From positions 1 through 64,000 of the forward strand of contig NZ_WKJN01000003.1 of the NCBI RefSeq assembly GCF_009674495.1: 64,000 bases of DNA, read 5' to 3'. The translations under genes were made by a program, and so were the position numbers. The DNA is from Duganella alba. Its GTDB lineage: Bacteria > Pseudomonadota > Gammaproteobacteria > Burkholderiales > Burkholderiaceae_D. This document shows, piece after piece, positions 36,181 to 43,349 of this stretch (positions within the stretch are counted from its first letter, which is position 1; each line of letters begins with the position of its first letter). Below the pieces are notes generated by a model, which worked only from the letters and a program-made list of their open reading frames with translations, did no database searches and was not told the DNA's origin.

Positions 36181-39100
36181 TTAGAAGCGGTGGTTGTACT
36201 CGACGGTGAATTTCGCCGAACGTGGAGCGGTGTAGCTGATCACGCGACCGTAGGTCGAGCTGACAGTGGTGCCGTCCAGGTTGTAGGTTTCGTCGATGGT
36301 CTGAGCGGTTTGCTTGTTGAAGACGTTGAACACGTCGATCTTCAGCGCCAGGCCTTTCAGGAAGTTAGGACGGTAGGCGACGTTGGCGTCCAGACGGATA
36401 TCCCATGGCAGACGGCCCAGGGAGCCACGTGGAACCGGCTTGTCGCAGTAGAAGTACACCGAACCGTAATCCTGGATATTCGAAGGAATATTCGGGCTGT
36501 TACCGAAGCAGCTGCGTGGACGACCCGATGCTGCCAGGAAGTTGCCGCCCACGGTGAACTCTGGGGTCAGCTCGTAGAAGCCGAACGCCTTGACCTGGTG
36601 CTCACGGTCATTTGGCAGCAGGCCATCGGCGCCAACCATCAGCGGCCAGTTATCCCAGGTCGAGGTTGCAGCCACGTCGGTCTGTGCATTGTCCGAACGG
36701 GTCTGACCTTCGGTGTTGCCTTTGCTGCGCGACCAGGTGTAGTTCACACGGCCATACCAGCCTTCACGCATCGGGTGCTCGACGAAGAAGTCCAGTGCGG
36801 TGTAGGTACGCTTGGCCTTGTCGAACTTCAGTTCATCCTTGGTCAGGTGCACCACCGAGTAGTTCTTGCCGGTGCCGGCGAAGTCCACCAGGAAGGTGTT
36901 GTCCTGGCCCGGGTTGAACGATGCGCAGTTGAAACCGCCGTAGTTCGAGGTATCGACTTTGTTGCGTGCAGCCCATGCCAGAATGGCCGAGTCGTCGCAG
37001 TAATCGTCAATGGTGGCCTTCAGTTCACGGTAGGTGACTTTGGCGCCGAAGTTCAGCGATGGCGACCAGGCCTTCTCGAAGCCCAGGGTGATCTCGTCCT
37101 GGTAGGTCGGGTCGATGCCTTGCGCGGTCAGCGTGGCGGCGTCCTTCGACTGGCCCAGTTCGTTGTTGGTCGAGAACACGCCGGTCAGCGGCACCAGGCC
37201 CAGTGGCTGGCCTTGTGCATCGGTACCGGTGTAGGTGAAGAACTGACGCACGTTCAGCGAACGGCTGGCGCCGCGCACTGCCAGGTGGGTCGGGATCTGC
37301 AGCGCGTAACGACCGGCGCTACCGTACACTTTCAGCGACGCGTCGCTGTTGACATCCCATGCTGCAGCGAAACGTGGGGTGACGAAATTCTTCACTTCCA
37401 GGAAGGTCTCACCGTCACCGTTCTTGTTTTTGAAGTTTTCGTTACGCACACCGAAGGTCAGCAGCACATCCTTGGTGACCTGGTATTGGTCTTCGATGTA
37501 CTGCGCCGACTGATCGGAAGCAGCCGAGGTGGTATCGTCGAAGATACGTTTGCTGACGTAGTAACCCTGGGTACCCAGGCCGCCGCCGCTGGCTGGCGCC
37601 ACGGTGTAGCCGCCGCCCAGGCTGATCGGCACGTTAGGCGCGGAGGCCGATTTGCCATAGGTCCACAAACCGCCGCCGCCGTACACCTGGCCGGCGCCTT
37701 CCGACGTCAGCTTGTTGTCATCCAGACCAGCACGGAATTTATGCTCGTTCCATTTGTATTCCACGTCCAGACGCTTGGACTTGATCTTGCTCGATGCCTC
37801 ATTCGGCGAAACCAGGCCCGACAGCACCTGGGTGCTCGAGTAGTTCAGACCAGGATAACGGGCCGATACCGGTGCGCTCACCTGATACAGATCGCCGGTG
37901 GTTGGCGCGCCAATCACGTCGTAGCTGTTCTTGTTCTCGGTTTTGCTCTGGCCGTACAACGCGGTCACGGTCAGGTTATCGGTCAGGTTACCGGTATAGC
38001 GCAGGATCTGGGTTTCCGCGCCGACCGACGGATTGTAGGTCGAGTCGTTCTTGTAGTGCTGCGACGCGGTCGCCGTGTTGCCATGGGTGTTGGTGGCGTA
38101 GTCGTAGCTGTACAGCTGGCGGTCGGTCTTCGGCGTATCGCCCAGGAAGGTCGCTTCCAGTTGGTGATTGTCGGTGATGTTCCAGTTGAACTTGGCCAAG
38201 TAGCGATCGATCTTGTCCTGCTTGGCTTCCCAGCCGCTGACCGCGTTCGAGGTCGAGGTACGGGTACCCAGGCCGGCAGCGGTGGCGTTGGTGCCAGCCT
38301 CTTCCGATTTACGCTCCTCCACCGACAGGAACATGAACAGCTTGTCCTGAACGATCGGGCCGCCGACATACGCGCCGTAGATTTTCTCGGTGCGGCTGTT
38401 GTCCTGGTTGCGACGGAACAGCGTACCGTCGGTGGTGGCGTTTTCCGGCTTGCCGGTCACAGGATAGTAGGTGTCCTTGTACTTGGCACGGGTCGAATTC
38501 GGCTCGATGCTGAAGCTGGCGCCGGTTTCCCAGTTGTTGGTGCCGCTCTTGGTGGTGATGTTGACCACGCCGCCGACCGAACGGCCGAACTCGGCGCCGA
38601 AGCCGCCGGTCAGGATCTGTGCCTGGGCGATCGAGCCGAATGGCAGTTCCGAGGCGCCCAGCTGGGTCAGCGGGTTGGTGACAGGGAAACCATTGATGTA
38701 AAACGCATTTTCGGAAGCGCCGCCGCCGCCGAACGAGGCGCCAGCTGCATAACGGGAGTCTGCACGGGTGGTGTTTGGAGCCAGCTGGATGATCGCGTCG
38801 ACGCTCTGGGCAATCGGCAGCTTCGCCAGTTCTTTGGCAGTAAAGGTCGCGCCGTTGTTCGAGCTCGACACGTCGATGCGGCTGCGGCGGCCGGTCACTT
38901 GCACAGCTTGTACGGAGGCGAAGGACGCGTCCACGCCCTGGCCGACGAGCACGTCGATTTCCTGGGTGTTGGCGACGGCGCCGTTGCGCATCAGTTCGAC
39001 ACGGTAGTGGCCAGCGGCCATGGCGGTGGCGGTGTAGCGGCCGGACGCATCCGGCGTCACCACACGGCGGGCGCCGGTATCGGTGTTGGACAGCACGACG

Positions 39101-39246
39101 GTGGCGCCGGCTGGCGACTCCACGTTACCGAAAATAGTACCGGCGGCATTCGACTGTGCCATTGCTGCCGGAACGATCGCGGCACTCAGCGCAGCGGCAC
39201 TGAATGCCACCTGCAGGGCACGGACCAAGACAGTTTTCTTTAACAT
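36181..39246 (-). CDS. Oar-like TonB-dependent receptor with carboxypeptidase-regulatory domain (receptor F)
   Basis: This 1021-residue outer-membrane protein has a signal peptide ending at about residue 30 (AMA/QS), a small beta-sandwich of the carboxypeptidase-regulatory type at about 36-105 (GTIFGNVESPAGATVVLSNT), VQVTGRRSRIDVSS, a plug with GGFGAEFGRSVGGVVNITTK, and a barrel ending in VEYNHRF. The domain order matches the Oar family, some members of which take up or secrete proteins or peptides. Its architecture differs from the five other receptors here. It is monocistronic on the minus strand with a strong terminator and a 380-base upstream region. Ligand unknown. Confidence 0.92.
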   Translation of the reverse strand: MLKKTVLVRALQVAFSAAALSAAIVPAAMAQSNAAGTIFGNVESPAGATVVLSNTDTGARRVVTPDASGRYTATAMAAGHYRVELMRNGAVANTQEIDVLVGQGVDASFASVQAVQVTGRRSRIDVSSSNNGATFTAKELAKLPIAQSVDAIIQLAPNTTRADSRYAAGASFGGGGASENAFYINGFPVTNPLTQLGASELPFGSIAQAQILTGGFGAEFGRSVGGVVNITTKSGTNNWETGASFSIEPNSTRAKYKDTYYPVTGKPENATTDGTLFRRNQDNSRTEKIYGAYVGGPIVQDKLFMFLSVEERKSEEAGTNATAAGLGTRTSTSNAVSGWEAKQDKIDRYLAKFNWNITDNHQLEATFLGDTPKTDRQLYSYDYATNTHGNTATASQHYKNDSTYNPSVGAETQILRYTGNLTDNLTVTALYGQSKTENKNSYDVIGAPTTGDLYQVSAPVSARYPGLNYSSTQVLSGLVSPNEASSKIKSKRLDVEYKWNEHKFRAGLDDNKLTSEGAGQVYGGGGLWTYGKSASAPNVPISLGGGYTVAPASGGGLGTQGYYVSKRIFDDTTSAASDQSAQYIEDQYQVTKDVLLTFGVRNENFKNKNGDGETFLEVKNFVTPRFAAAWDVNSDASLKVYGSAGRYALQIPTHLAVRGASRSLNVRQFFTYTGTDAQGQPLGLVPLTGVFSTNNELGQSKDAATLTAQGIDPTYQDEITLGFEKAWSPSLNFGAKVTYRELKATIDDYCDDSAILAWAARNKVDTSNYGGFNCASFNPGQDNTFLVDFAGTGKNYSVVHLTKDELKFDKAKRTYTALDFFVEHPMREGWYGRVNYTWSRSKGNTEGQTRSDNAQTDVAATSTWDNWPLMVGADGLLPNDREHQVKAFGFYELTPEFTVGGNFLAASGRPRSCFGNSPNIPSNIQDYGSVYFYCDKPVPRGSLGRLPWDIRLDANVAYRPNFLKGLALKIDVFNVFNKQTAQTIDETYNLDGTTVSSTYGRVISYTAPRSAKFTVEYNHRF

Positions 39247-39627
39247 TGATTTTCCCTGATTATTAAATTAGACAACCCGGATAGGGTGCGCCATTTTTTT
39301 ACACGACAACCCCCGTACCTATTCAGCTCGAGTCATCGCTATTCCATTTCGACGGAAATGAAGCATGGTCGTTTATAAACTTCCGTGCTTTTCCATTTCA
39401 ACAGGCCATTTATGAGACCATGTGGGGCAACTAACTGTCAATAAGCGCAATATTGTTAGTGTGAACAAACAACACCTTTATTTTTCTTATAAAACCAGTT
39501 TCATACCACCTGCACCGCACATGTGCACGAATGCGGCCTCGCGCCCCATTTTGGAATAAAAGGCACCATTATGTTCAGGCAAACACAATGGAATCAGGGA
39601 TAGCGCATAAGAATATGCGCAAATATA
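39247..39627. other. Upstream region of the Oar-like receptor
   Basis: These 381 AT-rich bases contain no gene. Visible features are TTTTTTTACAC (39294-39304), also seen as GTGTAAAAAAAC at 40479 and 43161, and nested inverted repeats around 39343-39398 (CATTTC/GAAATG, and AAGCATGG facing CCGTGCTT) that could be operator sites. I found no convincing sigma-70 pair. Confidence 0.4.
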
Positions 39628-40431
39628 TTAACGCTGCTTGCTTCTGGCCCTTAGAATATCCTGACGCATGGCGTAATCGGATTCGATTTCCTTGTTGAGC
39701 ACGTCATATTCGATTTTGTTCTTCTTATTGCGCTCGTCAATGCTGGCATTATTGTCCAGCACATATTTCTCGGTGGCGCTTTTCCACGCCTTATTTTCCG
39801 CCATCACGGTTTCCGCCAGGCGCTGCGGCTCGACGATTAATTGCTGGACCTTGTTTTCGATCTGGACGGAGGCGCGCTGATACTCTTCATTACTCATCAG
39901 CTTGAATAGATCGGGTGGAATGACCCCGGTGGCGGGCTGGCTGTTGCCGATCCCCTGCACAAAGCGGCCGTAACAGCTGGTCCACGCCGTGACGGCCGCA
40001 TTGACCGCCTTGATGTCGGCATTGCTCTTCGAAACAGCAGGGATGGTGGGTTGCACGCAGCCGTAATGGTCATAGCGCAGCGCGGCGCCGTCATAGTGCG
40101 TCGTGTAGTACTCGATCTCGGCCTTGCGGCGCTGGCGTTCCTGCACCAGCAGCAGCGACTCGGCCGCTTCCGGCTGGCCGGCCGCCTTGGCGCGGTTCAG
40201 CCAATAGGCGGCCTTGTCGACATCCTGCGCCGTGCCTTCGCCAAAACCATACATTTCGCCGAGCTGCAACTGGGCCGCCGGGACGCCCCGCTCCGCCAGC
40301 ACGCTGAACTGCTGGAAAGCTTGTTTGAACTCGCGTTTCTCCCACAGACGCTGGGCGTCGCCCAGCTCGTCCGCATGCAATAGCCCGCACAAGGCCGTCA
40401 GCGCGACGGCCGCAATCACGTTCTTGCTCAT
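39628..40431 (-). CDS. Periplasmic Sel1-repeat protein, function unknown
   Basis: The 267-residue protein has a signal peptide (hydrophobic 5-18, cleavage near LLHA/DE). Residues about 52-86 hold one Sel1-type repeat (AAQLQLGEMYGFGEGTAQDV, then KAAYWLNRAKAAG), a helical protein-interaction module, preceded by another helical pair. The remainder is charged, with two Cys (GCVQPTIP and TSCYGRFV) that could form a disulfide, and a C-terminal coiled-coil-prone tail (KKNKIEYDVLNKEIESDY). It is a lone gene with no operon partner, so no specific role can be assigned. Confidence 0.75.
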   Translation of the reverse strand: MSKNVIAAVALTALCGLLHADELGDAQRLWEKREFKQAFQQFSVLAERGVPAAQLQLGEMYGFGEGTAQDVDKAAYWLNRAKAAGQPEAAESLLLVQERQRRKAEIEYYTTHYDGAALRYDHYGCVQPTIPAVSKSNADIKAVNAAVTAWTSCYGRFVQGIGNSQPATGVIPPDLFKLMSNEEYQRASVQIENKVQQLIVEPQRLAETVMAENKAWKSATEKYVLDNNASIDERNKKNKIEYDVLNKEIESDYAMRQDILRARSKQR

Positions 40432-40629
40432 GGCTCTCCCTGAATTTCTACTTTAGGTTTTATACAATCCATACTAGTGTGTAAAAAAACATTGTGCAAA
40501 TAGTCATTGCCATGATGGGCCCTGATGAGCCGAAAATACGTCAAATTGCCTGCATCAGCAGCTAAAAATCTGGCAAAAAAACAACAAGCTGTATTAAAAT
40601 TGGCCCAATTCCGCAATTTCCCGACATCC

Positions 40630-41358
40630 ATGCCGCGCTTTTTTTGTCCACAATCCTTGACCATCGGGCAGCAGCTCGCACTGCCTGACAGCGTGGCCCA
40701 CCACATCCACGTGCTGCGTCTCGCGCCGGGCGCGCTGATCACCGTCTTCAACGGCGATGGCGGCGAGTACGCCGCCGCCGTGGTCGAGCTTGGCCGCCGC
40801 AGCGTCACCGTCGAAATCAAGGCCCACGCCGCGCGCGAGGCCGAACTGCCATTCGCCGTCACGCTGGCGCAAGCCCTGCCCGAGGGCAGCAAAATGGACT
40901 GGATCATCGAGAAGGCCATCGAACTGGGCGTGTCGGGCTTCCAGCCGCTGGCGGCGCAGCGCTGCGTGGTCAAGCTGTCGGCCGAACGGGCCGAGAAAAA
41001 GCTGGAGCACTGGCGCGGCATCATCGTCTCGGCCTCCGAGCAGAGCGGCCGCAACCGCCTGGCGCAGCTGGCGCCGCCGCAGGACTACAAGCAATGGATC
41101 ACCCAGCAGGATCTGCACCGCCGCATCATCCTGACGCCGCGCGCCGAGCATTCGCTGGCCGACTGGGCGCGCCACCAGGCGCCGCAGGCGGTGACGCTGG
41201 TGGTCGGTCCCGAAGGCGGCCTCAGCGAGCAGGAGGAAGACCTGGCGCTGCGCCACGGCGCCCTGCCGCTGTCCATGGGACCGCGCATTCTGCGCACAGA
41301 AACAGCGGCGCTGGCGGCGGTCTCGGCGCTGAGCGCGGCCTGGGGCGGCTTCGCATAA
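40630..41358 (+). CDS. rsmE: 16S rRNA (uracil-1498-N3)-methyltransferase RsmE
   Basis: RsmE methylates U1498 of 16S rRNA using S-adenosylmethionine. The 242-residue protein starts at ATG 40630 (MPRFFCPQSL), the usual family start; the upstream in-frame ATG at 40525 would add 35 non-conserved residues. It has the N-terminal PUA-like part (HVLRLAPGALITVFNGDGGEY) and the SPOUT knot with GSKMDWIIEKAIELGV (87-102), LVVGPEGGLS (190-199) and SMGPRILRTETAALAA (215-230). It is followed by the FAD-dehydrogenase gene after 100 bases; a promoter candidate overlaps its 3' end. Confidence 0.94.
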   Translation: MPRFFCPQSLTIGQQLALPDSVAHHIHVLRLAPGALITVFNGDGGEYAAAVVELGRRSVTVEIKAHAAREAELPFAVTLAQALPEGSKMDWIIEKAIELGVSGFQPLAAQRCVVKLSAERAEKKLEHWRGIIVSASEQSGRNRLAQLAPPQDYKQWITQQDLHRRIILTPRAEHSLADWARHQAPQAVTLVVGPEGGLSEQEEDLALRHGALPLSMGPRILRTETAALAAVSALSAAWGGFA

Positions 41359-41378
41359 GATCGCGGCCGAGGTAAAAT
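41350..41378 (+). promoter_or_regulatory. Promoter candidate for the FAD-dehydrogenase gene
   Basis: TTCGCA (41350-41355), 17 bases and TAAAAT (41373-41378) overlap the rsmE stop. The predicted start near 41385 coincides with a 9-bp stem (TGCGGCCGC 41385-41393 with GCGGCCGCA 41404-41412), so the mRNA would begin with a hairpin. Confidence 0.5.
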
Positions 41379-41458
41379 AGCGCCTGCGGCCGCTTCCGAT
41401 GGGGCGGCCGCACCACTCTCCGCTAGCTACGGAGCCCGCAATTTTTGGAACCCTCATC

Positions 41459-43102
41459 ATGCTGCGTTTAAACGAAGTCAAACTCCCGCTCGACCATAGC
41501 GCGGAGCAACTGCCGGCCGCCATCCTGGCGCGCCTGGGCATCCCGGCCGCCGACCTGCGCGGCTTCACCATCTACAAGCGCAGCTACGACGCGCGCAAGA
41601 AAAGCGCCATCGTCCTGATCTATTCGCTGGATGTGGACATCGCCAACGAAGCGGCGGTACTGAAGCGCCTGCAGCACGACGTGCACCTGATGCCGTCGCC
41701 GGACACCTCTTATAAGTTCGTCGCCGATGGCGCCGCGCTGGCCGCCCATCCGGACTTCCAGCGTCCGGTGGTGATCGGCATCGGCCCGTGCGGGCTGCTG
41801 GCGGCGCTGATCCTGGCGCAGATGGGCCTGCGCCCGATCATCCTGGAGCGCGGCAAGATCGTGCGCGAGCGCACCGTCGACACCTTCGGCTTCTGGCGCC
41901 AGCGCAAGCTCAATCCCGAGTCCAACGTGCAGTTCGGCGAAGGCGGCGCCGGCACCTTCTCCGACGGCAAGCTGTACAGCCAGATCAAGGACCCGAAACA
42001 CTACGGCCGCAAGGTGCTCAACGAGTTCGTCAAGGCTGGCGCGCCGGAAGAGATCATCTACGTCAGCAAGCCGCACATCGGCACCTTCCGCCTGGTCAAG
42101 ATGGTCGAGTCGATGCGCGAGAACATCGAGGCGCTGGGCGGCGAATACCGCTTCGAGAGCAAGGTCACCGACATCGACATCGAGGACACCGCCGACGGCC
42201 GCCAGGTGCGCGGCCTGACGCTCGAGAGCGGCGAGAAGATCGTCACCAGCCACGTGGTGCTGGCCATCGGCCACAGCGCGCGCGACACCTTCGAGATGCT
42301 GTACCAGCGCGGCGTCTACATCGAAGCGAAACCGTTCTCGATCGGCTTCCGCGTCGAGCACCCGCAATCGCTGATCGACACCTGCCGCTTCGGCCCCAAC
42401 GCCGGCAACCCGATCCTCGGCGCCGCCGACTACAAGCTGGTGCACCACGCGTCGAACGGCCGCGCCGTCTACAGCTTCTGCATGTGCCCGGGCGGCACGG
42501 TGGTGGCGGCGGCGTCGGAGCCGGGCCGCGTGGTCACCAACGGCATGAGCCAGTACTCGCGCAACGAACGCAACGCCAACAGCGCCATCGTGGTCAGCAT
42601 TTCGCCGGAAGTCGACTATCCGGGCCACCCGCTGGCCGGCGTCGCCTTCCAGCGCGACCTCGAAGAAAAAGCCTTCCACCTCGGCGGCGGCACCTACAAC
42701 GCGCCGGGCCAGCTGATGGGCGATTTCGTCGCCGGCCGCGCCTCGACCGACTTCGGCGCGGTGGTGCCGTCGTACAAGCCCGGCATCACGCTGACCGACC
42801 TGGCGCAGATCCTGCCGGAATTCGCCGTGACGGCGCTGCGCGAAGCCTTCCCGGCGTTCGACAAGCAGCTCAAAGGCTATTTCAAGCACGACGCCGTGCT
42901 GACCGGCCTGGAGACGCGCACCTCGTCGCCGATCCGCATCAAGCGCCGCGACGACACGCTGCAAAGCCTGAACACGCGCGGCCTGTTCCCGGCCGGTGAA
43001 GGCGCCGGTTACGCCGGCGGCATCCTGTCGGCCGGCGTCGACGGCATCAAGGTGGCCGAAGCGCTGGCGCTGTCGATGGCAACACAGTATGAACCTGGTT
43101 GA
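41459..43102 (+). CDS. FAD-dependent dehydrogenase (COG2509 type)
   Basis: A 547-residue flavoprotein with an N-terminal ~100-residue domain, then a Rossmann motif VVIGIGPCGLLAALILAQ (104-121) ending in ERGK, NVQFGEGGAGTFSDGKLY, and the C-terminal FAD-contacting FPAGEGAGYAGGILSAGVDG. This pattern matches the uncharacterised FAD-dependent dehydrogenase group related to HI0933/GidA-like oxidoreductases; no reaction is established for it. ATG at 41459 is used because MLRLNEVKLPL begins the conserved domain; an upstream frame to 41399 is spurious. It lies downstream of rsmE but probably has its own promoter. Confidence 0.85.
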   Translation: MLRLNEVKLPLDHSAEQLPAAILARLGIPAADLRGFTIYKRSYDARKKSAIVLIYSLDVDIANEAAVLKRLQHDVHLMPSPDTSYKFVADGAALAAHPDFQRPVVIGIGPCGLLAALILAQMGLRPIILERGKIVRERTVDTFGFWRQRKLNPESNVQFGEGGAGTFSDGKLYSQIKDPKHYGRKVLNEFVKAGAPEEIIYVSKPHIGTFRLVKMVESMRENIEALGGEYRFESKVTDIDIEDTADGRQVRGLTLESGEKIVTSHVVLAIGHSARDTFEMLYQRGVYIEAKPFSIGFRVEHPQSLIDTCRFGPNAGNPILGAADYKLVHHASNGRAVYSFCMCPGGTVVAAASEPGRVVTNGMSQYSRNERNANSAIVVSISPEVDYPGHPLAGVAFQRDLEEKAFHLGGGTYNAPGQLMGDFVAGRASTDFGAVVPSYKPGITLTDLAQILPEFAVTALREAFPAFDKQLKGYFKHDAVLTGLETRTSSPIRIKRRDDTLQSLNTRGLFPAGEGAGYAGGILSAGVDGIKVAEALALSMATQYEPG

Positions 43103-43349
43103 ACACCTCCCCTCTCCCTAGCACATGGCCGCATTAATGCGGCCAAAAATTTGTATTTTTGTGTAAAAAAACGGCGGGTTTCCGATAAATACCGCACAAA
43201 GTGTTGTTTATTTCAAAGTTGTTACAGATTGCCAATTGACCCAATATGGTGCAAATGGTCTGATAACGCCGCTAAAGAATCGCTTTCAGATTTTTTGCCA
43301 GGTAGCTTTGAATAACTAGACCTCGTGAAACACCCAAGGAGTTTGATCA

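Noticed and set aside
43126..43143. 18-bp palindrome GGCCGCATTAATGCGGCC after the FAD-dehydrogenase gene as a terminator.
   Set aside because: It is followed by AAAAATTTG rather than a U tract on the plus strand, so it is not a convincing intrinsic terminator; it could still stabilise the 3' end.
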